Made by a program: the position numbers and the translations under genes. A stretch of DNA of 64,000 bases from Kineothrix sp. MSJ-39 (GTDB taxonomy: Bacteria > Bacillota > Clostridia > Lachnospirales > Lachnospiraceae). Below are positions 24,673-33,649 of the stretch, in pieces. Below the pieces are notes generated by a model. The model was given only the letters and a program-made list of their open reading frames with translations, was not told the origin of the DNA and ran no database searches. Within the stretch, counting starts at the first letter, position 1. Every line of letters starts with the position of its first letter. The stretch spans positions 62,001 through 126,000 of the forward strand of contig NZ_JAHLPN010000003.1 in NCBI RefSeq assembly GCF_018917935.1, in the 5' to 3' direction.

Positions 24673-27642
24673 ATGAAAAAAAGATTACCGATCCTTCTTC
24701 CATGTATGGCCGCACTTTTGCTTTGCATTCCGCTGTTTGCCCACTTTTTCCCGCTTTGGGCAGCAAAAGCACCGATCTTTACAGATATCATTATAGAAAC
24801 AACCGCCAAAACAGGCATTAACAAACAGGGAGAGCTTACGCTGTTCCGTCTGCTGACTGTCCTTGGACTTCTTCTCTGCTGTCTGACAGGCTTTCTTCTG
24901 TCTGCATGGCAAATAAAACATATGGCAAAAACAACCGAAACCGCTCCGACGGACAAGCGTCCGGCTTATTTGCGCTATCTCTGGATTCTTGTTTTCCCGC
25001 TTCTGGGCAGTTTTATCGTATTCGGACAGAAAAACACCGTCCTGCTTCTGGGACTTTGTTATTTTTGCGTGCTGGCAGTCTGCCTGCATTTCAAAAAAGA
25101 ACAGGCTCTTTTGTATCCGTGTCTGACACTTCCTGTCTTACTGTATTATGCACTGATGGCAGTTCTTACTGTTCTGGTGCAGATTTCAGACCGTTTTATC
25201 CTTTCTGGAAGTCAGGTCACAGGAATCGTTACAGCATTGACGCTAATGTCATTTTTCATCTGTTATCTTCCAAAAGCCACGACAGCGCAAAAAGCTGAAC
25301 GTTTTTCACTACTGCTCTGCATCCTGCAGCTTCCGATCCCGTTTTTACTTGTTCTTTATTTTGTGGATCACTATCTGTATCGCGGTGAGCGGATCCGCGT
25401 TGCCTATGCAGGCTTTTACTATATCTTTTTTGCACTGCTGCTCCTCGGACTGCTTGCAGGAGAAATATGGCACATGTGTCATATCATAAAAAAGATCCGA
25501 AACCTGCAGCATACAAATACCGCCCGGACGGATCGACAGGGCATGTCCGTTTCCCGGCTCATCAGTTGTGCTACCGTTATGACGATCTTTATTTATCATT
25601 CCTTCAGTGCTGCGCCCGCGTTTGCACAGCCTGACCAGCACCACCACGGCGAGCAGATGATCCCATGGCAGCAGATCTTCGGTCTGCACCAGAGTGCTTA
25701 TCAGGAGTATACACCTGTTTCCGGTCTGTTCCCGCTGGTCAACGGTTTTATCCAGAATGTCCTTCTGCACGGAACGGTATCGGATTACTCCCCGGCCATC
25801 TCGATCACGGTCGTCCTATTTGCTGCTCTGACGATGTGGCTTTTATACAGACAGATCGGTGGAAAGGCACTTTTGTTTGCCGTATTTTTTGCGCTGCCAA
25901 GCTACAACCGGCAGTATATGGTACTTCCCGTTCTGCTCCTTCTGTTTGACAAAGCACTTTTACAAAAGCCGATGCACTGGCTCAGATGCTGGATCTTTTC
26001 CTGCTTTCTGGCAGGACTTTACTATCCGCTCTACGGCGGTGCACTCCTGCTTGGCACACTCCCGCTCGGTATCCGGATGCTGTTGCGCGCTGTCAAAGAA
26101 ACCGACTGGAAAACAGAGCTCAAAAAGCCTTCCTTTTCTATTCTGTGGCTTCTGACACTTGTGCCGGTCATGCTCTGTCTGCCTCTGCTCCTGCGTATGC
26201 TCCGACATACCCTGACCTATAGCAGCCAGACACTGCTTGCAGACGGTATTTCCCTGTTCGGGCAGACACCGCCGGATATGTTCCTGCCTTACCTTTCCGG
26301 GCAGTGGCGTGACAGGCTCTATCTGGTCTACCGCTTTTTCCTGCCGATGCTGCCACTCTGGATCCTTGGTTATTTGTGTCTGCATGTCCTGCTGCAGACG
26401 CTTTCCGGTAAACGGGCTGCAAAGGAAATGCAAAAGAGCGGTGTTTCCCCGCTGTTCTTCGGACTGCTGGCAGCCTTTCTGACACTGGCAATTTCCTATA
26501 CGTATACACTTGTCCGTGCCGACACCGGTGTCATTTTACAAAGAACCGCTCCGGTATTGATCGCGGTATTTGGCATGTTCCTGCCGGTTCTGCTGCTCCG
26601 CGATGGGCGAAAGCTGCCTTGCAAAACGGTCGCACTCCTGCTTGGCATCTGTTTTTCACTGCCGCTTATGATTTATCACGAAGTAGGTGATATGAAATTT
26701 CCGAATATGTGGACTTATCCGGACGGACAGGCAGCGCTTGTCATGGACGATACTTCCAAGCTCTATAACACCTATGTTGTTCCCGACACGTTCCTTGCCA
26801 TGGATGAAGTTCCCATTTCAGACCGCTCCATGCTTGGAGGTGGCTTTATGGTCGCAGATCAGGTATCCTATCTGACTGCCTATGAAGCAGTGATGCAGAA
26901 ATGTGACAGCGTGCAGGAGCAGACCTGGTATATGGGCTTTGACGGACAGGGCTTTTACTATTACCTGAATGCAAGAGCCTGCAGCACCGGATTTCTGCCG
27001 GTCGGCAAAAGTATGGAAGCGCAGGAGGAAATGCTAACCCAGATCAAAGAGAAACGACCTGTCGTTTTCGTGCTGGATGCACAGAGCAACTATTATATAT
27101 ATCACTGGATCCTGACACATGACTATGTGTACAATAAAGAGGACAATGCACTGTATCCGCAGGAGCTGTATGCCAAGATCTACCCGGAGCAGGCAGGCGA
27201 TGATTACAGAGAGGTGACCGAGGATCTGGAGCTTGGCAGAATCTGTGCCAGCCTCGGCAATTCCATGGAAAGCCTGCAGGAATGCTTTACAGACAGCCTT
27301 GCCCTGTCTTCTGCAGGTGATACGATCTTGGGTAGTGATTACGATTACCTGTATCTGCCGCTGTCTTCTTCCGCACTTTTAGCGGATGCGCAGGCAGCAT
27401 ACCTGCAGATCAGCTACAGAAGTGATGACACGTATATCAGCAATATAATATGTTCTATCTCCGCACAGGATGACCTGCTTCTGCCGCTCGGTATGCAGCC
27501 CACATGGCTGCTCAGTGAAAACAGCGACCTGACCTTTACGCTGCTCGATGCACAAAAAAACAGCCTGCAGACTCTTTCTTTCGAAGAGCTTGCAGACTCT
27601 GTAAGAGGTGGACAATTTTTAAAGTTACGTCAGATAGAATAA
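24673..27642 (+). CDS. Very large polytopic membrane protein, possible glycosyltransferase
   Basis: A 989-residue protein. Residues 1-280 contain about eight helices; then a loop with DQHHHGEQMIPWQQ (about 315-328), a further eight or so helices (to about 680), and a soluble C-terminal region of about 300 residues. The second half from the His-rich loop resembles the GT-C layout seen in other genes here, with an extra N-terminal membrane module added. No named family is recognised. RBS GAGG lies ten bases before the ATG. The 3' end overlaps the convergent Rrf2 gene by 13 bases. Confidence 0.6.
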   Translation: MKKRLPILLPCMAALLLCIPLFAHFFPLWAAKAPIFTDIIIETTAKTGINKQGELTLFRLLTVLGLLLCCLTGFLLSAWQIKHMAKTTETAPTDKRPAYLRYLWILVFPLLGSFIVFGQKNTVLLLGLCYFCVLAVCLHFKKEQALLYPCLTLPVLLYYALMAVLTVLVQISDRFILSGSQVTGIVTALTLMSFFICYLPKATTAQKAERFSLLLCILQLPIPFLLVLYFVDHYLYRGERIRVAYAGFYYIFFALLLLGLLAGEIWHMCHIIKKIRNLQHTNTARTDRQGMSVSRLISCATVMTIFIYHSFSAAPAFAQPDQHHHGEQMIPWQQIFGLHQSAYQEYTPVSGLFPLVNGFIQNVLLHGTVSDYSPAISITVVLFAALTMWLLYRQIGGKALLFAVFFALPSYNRQYMVLPVLLLLFDKALLQKPMHWLRCWIFSCFLAGLYYPLYGGALLLGTLPLGIRMLLRAVKETDWKTELKKPSFSILWLLTLVPVMLCLPLLLRMLRHTLTYSSQTLLADGISLFGQTPPDMFLPYLSGQWRDRLYLVYRFFLPMLPLWILGYLCLHVLLQTLSGKRAAKEMQKSGVSPLFFGLLAAFLTLAISYTYTLVRADTGVILQRTAPVLIAVFGMFLPVLLLRDGRKLPCKTVALLLGICFSLPLMIYHEVGDMKFPNMWTYPDGQAALVMDDTSKLYNTYVVPDTFLAMDEVPISDRSMLGGGFMVADQVSYLTAYEAVMQKCDSVQEQTWYMGFDGQGFYYYLNARACSTGFLPVGKSMEAQEEMLTQIKEKRPVVFVLDAQSNYYIYHWILTHDYVYNKEDNALYPQELYAKIYPEQAGDDYREVTEDLELGRICASLGNSMESLQECFTDSLALSSAGDTILGSDYDYLYLPLSSSALLADAQAAYLQISYRSDDTYISNIICSISAQDDLLLPLGMQPTWLLSENSDLTFTLLDAQKNSLQTLSFEELADSVRGGQFLKLRQIE

Positions 27643-28070
27643 TCCATATTGGCGATCCGCTCCTGATGGCGCGCTACCAGATCTGCGACTGTAACGCCGT
27701 CTACGACCTTGTTGATCGCGTCGTTTAAGTCTTTCCAGACTTGCAGCGTTTCACAGGTATCACAGCGTTCGCATTCATTGCTCTCTGTTTCCAGACAGGC
27801 GACCGGACAAAGGCTGCCTTCTGTCAGACGCAGAATCATACCGACGGTGTACTGCGACGGATCCTTTGCGATCTTATAGCCGCCCTGCGCACCACGCGTG
27901 CTTCTGACAAAACCTGCTTTATTTAAAACAGCAATGATCTGCTCGAGATATTTTTCAGAGATTTCCTGCCGTTTGGCGATCTCACGTACTTTCACATATT
28001 CACCGGTATCGTTCAATGCCAGATCCAGCATGACACGTACCGCATATCTTCCTTTTGTTGAAATTTTCAA
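27630..28070 (-). CDS. Rrf2-family transcriptional regulator with possible Fe-S site
   Basis: A 146-residue protein with an N-terminal winged helix typical of Rrf2 proteins (YAVRVMLDLALN, then KYLEQIIAVLNKAGFVRSTRGAQGGYKIAK). The effector region has five cysteines in CPVAC and CERCDTC, a pattern compatible with a [2Fe-2S] or other redox-sensing site as in IscR/RsrR, although the spacing differs from E. coli IscR. The start codon is TTG with AGGAGA eight bases upstream. The promoter at 28115-28143 is near consensus. Targets may be iron-sulfur or cysteine genes; none lie beside it. Confidence 0.88.
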   Translation of the reverse strand: MKISTKGRYAVRVMLDLALNDTGEYVKVREIAKRQEISEKYLEQIIAVLNKAGFVRSTRGAQGGYKIAKDPSQYTVGMILRLTEGSLCPVACLETESNECERCDTCETLQVWKDLNDAINKVVDGVTVADLVARHQERIANMDYSI

Positions 28071-28114
28071 ACCAATTCTCTCCTTTTCCTATTTGTTATG
28101 TAGGATATATTTTT

Positions 28115-28143
28115 ATTATAAGTTGTAATCCCGCTTCTGTCAA
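28115..28143 (-). promoter_or_regulatory. Consensus sigma-A promoter of the Rrf2 gene
   Basis: On the minus strand perfect TTGACA (28143-28138), 17-base spacer and perfect TATAAT (28120-28115). Such a strong promoter in front of an Rrf2 gene suggests it is held down by autorepression. Confidence 0.75.
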
Positions 28144-28189
28144 CGACTTTCCCGTTTTAGGAAAAGGATCTTTTACAGCAGACAAAAGG

Positions 28190-28218
28190 TGTACAAATGA
28201 AGCAGTATTTGCTATAAT
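28190..28218 (+). promoter_or_regulatory. Sigma-A promoter of the carbamate kinase gene
   Basis: TGTACA (28190-28195), 17-base spacer, perfect TATAAT (28213-28218), with TGC giving an extended -10. The ATG is 47 bases downstream. Confidence 0.7.
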
Positions 28219-28264
28219 AGATTTCTAAATGGTTACTATATTATTTAAAAAAAGAGGTATTTCT

Positions 28265-29200
28265 ATGAGCAAGAAAAAAGTTGTAGTGTCTCTGGGACAC
28301 GATGCATTAGGTTATACGATCATGGAACAGTGGGATGCTGTAAAGGATACAGCCAAGGCATTGGCTGATCTGGTTGAAGCAGACTACCAGCTTACCATCA
28401 CCCATTCCAACGGCCCGCAGGTCAGCATGATCCACAAGGCCATGACAGAACTGAGACGTATTTATATTGACTATACACCGGCACCGATGTGTGTCTGTTC
28501 CGCAATGAGCCAGGGCTATGTCGGATATGATATCCAGAATTCCCTGAAGGCAGAGCTGATGAGCCGTGGAATCACAAAGCCGGTCAGCACGATCCTGACA
28601 CAGGTAACCGTAGATCCTTACGATGAAGCATTCTATGCACCGCAGAAAGCAATCGGCCGTTATATGAGCCGCGAAGATGCGGACATGGAGATCAAAAAGG
28701 GCAATTATGTAGAAGAGGTACCGGGTAAGGGCTTCCAGCGTATCGTCGCTGCACCAAAGCCGCTCAAGATCGTGGAGATTGATGCAATCCGTACACTTGC
28801 AGATGCAGATCAGATCGTTATCGCATGCGGCGGTGGTGGTATTCCGGTCATTGAACAGCAGCATGCTTATCAGGGTGCTTCCGCAGTCATCGAAAAGGAC
28901 TGTATTGCAGGAAAGCTTGCATCCGATCTGATGGCAGATGAGCTTATCATCTTAACAAGTGTCGATATGGTATATAAGAACTTTGGCAAAGAGGATCAGG
29001 AAGGCATTTCTTCCATGACTGTTGCCGAGGCACAAAACTACATAGAAGAAGGTCAGTTCGGCGCAACAGATATGCTGCCTAAGATTGAGGCTGCGATCGC
29101 ATATCTTGCAAAGAAGCCGGACGGTCAGGTACTGATCACTTCCCTTGCGCAGACGAATGCTGCACTGAAGGGTAAGACCGGTACGATCATTACAGCATAA
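28265..29200 (+). CDS. arcC: Carbamate kinase, divergent subgroup
   Basis: A 311-residue amino-acid kinase fold enzyme expected to interconvert carbamoyl phosphate plus ADP with carbamate plus ATP. HSNGPQVS, YTPAPMCVCSAMSQGYVGY, ACGGGGIPV and KDCIAGKLASDLMADELIILT match carbamate kinases. Differences from the classical enzymes are visible: the N-terminal loop is LGHDALG instead of LGGNALL, and NGPQVG is NGPQVS. I recall similar GH(D/E)ALG loops in other Firmicute homologues, so this may be a subgroup. No arginine deiminase or ornithine transcarbamylase genes are adjacent. The ATG at 28265 follows AGAGG by eight bases. A large hairpin element begins 20 bases after the stop. Confidence 0.88.
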   Translation: MSKKKVVVSLGHDALGYTIMEQWDAVKDTAKALADLVEADYQLTITHSNGPQVSMIHKAMTELRRIYIDYTPAPMCVCSAMSQGYVGYDIQNSLKAELMSRGITKPVSTILTQVTVDPYDEAFYAPQKAIGRYMSREDADMEIKKGNYVEEVPGKGFQRIVAAPKPLKIVEIDAIRTLADADQIVIACGGGGIPVIEQQHAYQGASAVIEKDCIAGKLASDLMADELIILTSVDMVYKNFGKEDQEGISSMTVAEAQNYIEEGQFGATDMLPKIEAAIAYLAKKPDGQVLITSLAQTNAALKGKTGTIITA

Positions 29201-29220
29201 TATGTGCAATAAAAAATATA

Positions 29221-29436
29221 AAACAGCTCCTGCATGATATTTTGATGCACGCTGCATATGCTTTTCTACTAAGACACGTACTGACATGCATGTGGCACGC
29301 GAACATTCGACATCCCTGTCTCAGGTTCGCTGCCACGACATCCGTGTCGTGGCACCACATACATTTGTCAGTACTTAGCCAAGTAGAAAGACGCATTTGC
29401 AGCTAATCGCATCCCAATATCATGCAGGAGCTGTTT
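29221..29436. repeat. Large self-complementary element, 216 bp (foldback element or structured RNA; bidirectional terminator-like)
   Basis: The 335-base gap between arcC and lspA holds one long hairpin. A perfect 21-bp outer arm (29221-29241 with 29416-29436) is followed inward by further matched helices: 29244-29248/29409-29413, 29251-29256/29398-29403, 29263-29270/29382-29389, 29278-29286/29366-29374 and 29290-29295/29355-29360. The apex splits into two hairpins: GCGAAC/GTTCGC (29299-29304, 29325-29330, with GACA/TGTC inside) and a perfect 9-bp stem with loop TCCG (29332-29353). Both ends are followed by T-rich sequence on the outgoing strand, so it may terminate both neighbours. No transposase or clear target duplication is seen. 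Bases 29437-29535 show nothing further. Confidence 0.85.
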
Positions 29437-29535
29437 GTTTTATTTCATTTTTCTTATTTTTTCACAGACAATATGTTGCTGTGCGGATCAGTCAATCCAG
29501 TTCTTTGCCATATGCTATAACTTAATGCAACGTGT

Positions 29536-29982
29536 TCATCTTGCTGCAATCACCAGCAGCACAGCACCGATCATAATGCCAAAGTCAGACACATTAAAGA
29601 TGACATTTCTCAGCCGTTTATTTTTCACCTGGAAGCCGAAATAATCGACCACATAGCCTCTTGTCAGGCGGTCGCACATATTGCTGAAGGCGCCTCCCAA
29701 AAGCAGGGACAATGCCCATTTCAGAAGCCTCTTTCCATGTCTGCCGAGTGTCATGATAAACAAAAGCAGGCACAAAAGTGTGATCGCTGCCGCAGTCAGC
29801 TTCACCAGTTCTTTTTTCTTCTCTCCCAGATTTAAAAAAGCCCCAAAATTATGATACTTTGTCAAATAAAGTTTTCCGCCCAGAATGGGAATCCGCTCTT
29901 TTTGATCGATCAGATTTTCAACCAGATATTTGATGATGCCATCCCCGATAAAGAGGACCAGCAGTATGATCACGTAAACCAA
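29536..29982 (-). CDS. lspA: Signal peptidase II (lipoprotein signal peptidase)
   Basis: A 148-residue membrane aspartyl protease with four helices that cleaves the signal peptide of diacylglyceryl-prolipoproteins. The family blocks are visible: NFGAFLNLGEK, then GGAFSNMCDRLTRGYVVDYF with the first catalytic Asp, and FNVSDFGIMIGA with the second. The usual GGAxGN is GGAFSN here, a minor deviation. The start is TTG with AGGAG seven bases upstream. It follows a cluster of three other proteolysis genes on the same strand, separated by 125 bases. Some Clostridia have two lspA copies; whether this is the only one is not visible. Confidence 0.85.
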   Translation of the reverse strand: MVYVIILLVLFIGDGIIKYLVENLIDQKERIPILGGKLYLTKYHNFGAFLNLGEKKKELVKLTAAAITLLCLLLFIMTLGRHGKRLLKWALSLLLGGAFSNMCDRLTRGYVVDYFGFQVKNKRLRNVIFNVSDFGIMIGAVLLVIAAR

Positions 29983-30107
29983 ATGTTTTCTCCTTTTCTT
30001 TCCTTATCTTCATAAGATTCCTGTTTTCTATATGGGTATCCTATCACATTTTTCTTCCAAAAAGAATACTCTTCTTTACAAGCCGCGTATGAAAATCATG
30101 GCAGCCT

Positions 30108-31823
30108 CTATCCTACCAGCGCATCAAAAACGCCTGCAATATTCATCCTCCCGTAGCCCCATTGGCGGTTGGGATATTCCAGCGTTTTTTCCCGCTCTGC
30201 ACCACGGATAAAGTAGTTGCGGATTCCCTTGCTGTTAATGACAGGATCTTTCCGCTCCACGATCGCCCACTGCATGAACTGCGCTGCCGCACCAGCCATC
30301 AGGCCTGCTGCAATGCTGCTGCCCGAAGAAAGTCCCAGTGCTGTCTGTACACGGATCCCCGCCACGGAGAGATCCGGTGTGATCAGTCCCTGCCTTTGAA
30401 ATCCTCTGCCGCTGTCGATTGCAAAACTGTTGTTAGAAGAATCGTAATAGGTCAGATCAATGGCATTTTCGCAATAAGCAGGCTCTGTCATCGTCGTATA
30501 CGGATCCGGGCGTAGGAAGTAGACCGGCGCATTTAAAAAGGCTGAAATGGGAAGCCAGCTGTGAAATCCGGCAATTCCCATGCTGCCCTCCGCATAAACA
30601 CGGATTGTCCAGATGCCTGCCAGCGGTGTTTCAAACCGTAAAAAGATCAGTTCTTCCCCACTGTTAAGCTCTATCGGAATATAATCCACGCTGACACGGG
30701 AGTTACTGTATACAAAGGAATACTGCAGGGTCTGCCCGTATCTGCCCGGAATGCGGCTTATCGTCTCTCCATCGGGCGAACGAAGCGAAACCGTATACAC
30801 ATTGGGGATCTCTCCCCACAGTTCCATAATAAAGCCATTTACCCCCTCAGAAACCTGCACCTCCACATCCTCATACGCATCTACTGCCTGCAGCACAACA
30901 TTTCCCGCATAATGATGTGCTGCATTTCCTTCATTTCCGCCTCCGATCACAACACAGTGATGGCGTTTATTGGTCAGCACCGTCAGGTATTGATCCAGGA
31001 ACGAATTTCCCGCATGATCTCCCATATTGGTACCCATCGTCATGCAGATCACGATCGGTTTGTTCTCCCGCTCGCTGACATCATGTAAATATTTCAGAGC
31101 AGCCACAATGTCGGATTCCTCATACGCATCCGCCGTTTGGGGGATCTGATAATATTCCCGCAGATACCGTTTTGCCTGCCTGCATTTTACCATGATAAGC
31201 TCTGCCTGTGGTGCTGCATTTTCTGCCACGGAAGCTGCTTTCGTGCCATGTCCGTTTTCATCCGTAAATAAAAGCGGAACCGTCTGATCCGTTTCCCGCA
31301 GGCGCAGGTTTTCATTGATCGCTTCTTTGGAAAATACCGTCCCATAGGGAAGTCCCTGCGGCGATTCCCCTGTCTGCTGTGTCTGATCCCAGACAGAATG
31401 TAGCTTCGTACTGCCGTCTTCATTCTGAAATTCAGGCAGTGTATATCGGATCCCCGTATCCACAAAACCGATCAAAATGCCATTTCCAGTCAGACTCAGT
31501 GGTGGCTGCTGCACGCGCAAAATACCACTGTCCTCATACGCCCCTACAAGCTGCTGCAGCTGGCTCTGTTTTATGGTTGCAAAAAGCCCGGGAGTCTCCT
31601 CCCGGGCAGCCAGTCCGTAACATTTCGGAATAAATGCATAGCGATATTCCGAAATGCTGATAGGCTGTACATTCAGCCTGTTTACATATAAAATGCCCAG
31701 ATTCCCTTCGATCGGCAAAAAACAATAATCTATCCCGTTCTGCGCAAGTACATCAAAATCTGCCACATAATCAACCAACAGATTCTGATAGTCCTCCGAC
31801 AATATTTTTTCCCTACAATCCAT
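30108..31823 (-). CDS. Subtilisin-like serine protease (S8), Csp/cell-surface type
   Basis: A 571-residue protein without a signal peptide. A pro-region of about 110 residues precedes the peptidase domain. The triad is intact: D122 in VDTGIR, H192 in GHGTKAAS, and the Ser in SSGSSIAAG (about residue 517). A beta-rich insertion lies between the His and Ser blocks (about 330-450), which is the layout of the clostridial Csp proteases and related S8 proteins of Lachnospiraceae. In Clostridium the Csp proteases process the spore cortex lysin SleC; that role here is only a possibility. It starts 22 bases after clpX and probably shares its transcript. Confidence 0.85.
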   Translation of the reverse strand: MDCREKILSEDYQNLLVDYVADFDVLAQNGIDYCFLPIEGNLGILYVNRLNVQPISISEYRYAFIPKCYGLAAREETPGLFATIKQSQLQQLVGAYEDSGILRVQQPPLSLTGNGILIGFVDTGIRYTLPEFQNEDGSTKLHSVWDQTQQTGESPQGLPYGTVFSKEAINENLRLRETDQTVPLLFTDENGHGTKAASVAENAAPQAELIMVKCRQAKRYLREYYQIPQTADAYEESDIVAALKYLHDVSERENKPIVICMTMGTNMGDHAGNSFLDQYLTVLTNKRHHCVVIGGGNEGNAAHHYAGNVVLQAVDAYEDVEVQVSEGVNGFIMELWGEIPNVYTVSLRSPDGETISRIPGRYGQTLQYSFVYSNSRVSVDYIPIELNSGEELIFLRFETPLAGIWTIRVYAEGSMGIAGFHSWLPISAFLNAPVYFLRPDPYTTMTEPAYCENAIDLTYYDSSNNSFAIDSGRGFQRQGLITPDLSVAGIRVQTALGLSSGSSIAAGLMAGAAAQFMQWAIVERKDPVINSKGIRNYFIRGAEREKTLEYPNRQWGYGRMNIAGVFDALVG

Positions 31824-31845
31824 AGACGCCTCTTATGGCTTTTTT

Positions 31846-33630
31846 CTATTCTATGCCGGGAAGTGCCTCCGTACTACGGATTTCGATCTTCGGTCCGCCG
31901 CAGCCTTCGATATATTCCTTTGTGATCGTCACACGACCGATGTTTTCATCCTTCGGGATCTCATACATGATATCCAGCATGAATTCCTCAATGATGGCAC
32001 GCAGTGCTCTGGCTCCTGTATCCTTTTCCATTGCCTTCTCTGCGATCGCTTCGAGTGCACCGTCGTCAAATTCAAGATCTACCTCATCTAAGGCAAGCAG
32101 CTTCTGGTACTGCTTCAGGATCGCGTTTTTCGGCTCTTTTAAGATCTTGATATACATATCCTTATCGAGCGCATCCAGCGTATAAATGATCGGTAATCTG
32201 CCAAGGAATTCAGGGATCATGCCAAATTTCTTCAGATCCTCGATCGTTACCTTTTTGATCAGATCTTTGTCGTTATTAAATTTATCCTTCAGATCTGCTT
32301 CATAGCCGATGGACGTTTTCTTCATCAGACGCTGTTTGATGATATCGTCCAGATCCGGGAAAGCACCACCGCAGATAAACAGAATATTTCTTGTATTGAC
32401 CGTTGTAAGCGGTACCATCGCATTTTTGCTGTTTGCACCAACCGGCACTTCTACTTCTGCACCTTCTAACAGCTTCAGCATACCCTGCTGTACGGATTCG
32501 CCGGATACGTCACGGCTCGTCGTTTCCTTCTTCTTGGCGATCTTATCGATCTCATCGATGAAAATGATACCCATTTCCGCACGCTCTACATCGTTATCCG
32601 CAGCAGCAAGCAGCTTGGAAACAACACTTTCGATATCGTCACCGATATAGCCTGCCTCTGTCAGGGAAGTGGCATCTGTGATTGCAAGCGGAACATCCAG
32701 AAGACGGGCAAGCGTCTTGACTAAATAGGTCTTACCGCAACCTGTCGGTCCAATCATCAGCATATTGGATTTCTCGATCTCGATATCATCCATTGTGTTG
32801 GTTGCCACTCGTTTGTAATGGTTATAAACCGCAACAGAAATAACCTTCTTAGCATAATCCTGTCCGACCACGAAATCATCCAGCTGTGCCTTGATCTTAT
32901 GTGGCGGCGGGATATTTTTGATATCCAGCACCGGCTGATCATCCGGTTTTTTCTTTTTCTTCTTCAGCTTCTGTTTGTTCGGTATACCGCCTTCTCCCTG
33001 CAGATCAGCCAGATTGACAAAGCTGATGTTCGGAAACTTCTTGGACAGATCGGAAAGGTCTGACTGGTTCATGGACTGTGCCAGCATGGAAGGATCAAGC
33101 ATGCCCTGATAATCAAACTGGCTGACCGCATCCATTGTCTTGTGCATACAGTCATTGCAGACGCAGATATTATTCGGAAGCTTAAACTGTTTGCCTGTTA
33201 CACTTTCCGGTCTGCGGCAGACAAAGCAGACATCCTCGTACGGGCTGTCGTCTTCATCCACCTCCTCTTCCGTATCCTCTACGGTTCCTTCACAGGACTC
33301 TTTCTCCGCATTCTGTTTCTCCGCACTATCCGGCACTTCTCTAAAATCATTCTCAGCTTTTATCTGCTTCTGTTTTGTTGCAGAAGCATCTCTTTTATCC
33401 TCATCAGAGACTTCGTCAGAATCATCGAAATCATCTTCTGCCGTATCTGTCACATCAAAATCTTCGGAAAATTCATCTTCTTCTGCTTCCGTTGTATTCC
33501 GGTATACTTCTTTTTTTCTGTCCTCACCCTGAAAATCCTCGTCAAAGTCATCCTCTGAAATGATTTCCTTTTCTATCTTTTCTTTTTCGTCTTCTTCATC
33601 AAAGAAAACATCTTCATCATAATCAGACAT
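31846..33630 (-). CDS. clpX: ClpX-type AAA+ unfoldase with long acidic N-terminal extension
   Basis: A 594-residue protein, about 170 longer than typical ClpX. Residues 1-132 are strongly acidic and of low complexity. The C4 zinc-binding domain follows (C135, C138, C158, C161), then an extended linker with a Met-rich stretch and a poly-Lys run (about 222-228), and the AAA+ domain with Walker A GPTGCGKT (294-301), FIDEID and the pore loop GYIG. The ClpP-docking IGF loop reads IGY. The start has AAAGGAG seven bases upstream, so the extension is real. No clpP gene is adjacent. It lies 19 bases after htrA. Confidence 0.88.
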   Translation of the reverse strand: MSDYDEDVFFDEEDEKEKIEKEIISEDDFDEDFQGEDRKKEVYRNTTEAEEDEFSEDFDVTDTAEDDFDDSDEVSDEDKRDASATKQKQIKAENDFREVPDSAEKQNAEKESCEGTVEDTEEEVDEDDSPYEDVCFVCRRPESVTGKQFKLPNNICVCNDCMHKTMDAVSQFDYQGMLDPSMLAQSMNQSDLSDLSKKFPNISFVNLADLQGEGGIPNKQKLKKKKKKPDDQPVLDIKNIPPPHKIKAQLDDFVVGQDYAKKVISVAVYNHYKRVATNTMDDIEIEKSNMLMIGPTGCGKTYLVKTLARLLDVPLAITDATSLTEAGYIGDDIESVVSKLLAAADNDVERAEMGIIFIDEIDKIAKKKETTSRDVSGESVQQGMLKLLEGAEVEVPVGANSKNAMVPLTTVNTRNILFICGGAFPDLDDIIKQRLMKKTSIGYEADLKDKFNNDKDLIKKVTIEDLKKFGMIPEFLGRLPIIYTLDALDKDMYIKILKEPKNAILKQYQKLLALDEVDLEFDDGALEAIAEKAMEKDTGARALRAIIEEFMLDIMYEIPKDENIGRVTITKEYIEGCGGPKIEIRSTEALPGIE

Positions 33631-33649
33631 TATTTCTCTCCTTTATCGT

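Noticed and set aside
29190-29396. 68-codon minus-strand frame across the arcC 3' end
   Set aside because: It runs through the large hairpin element, and its sequence is explained by that structure; no ribosome site.
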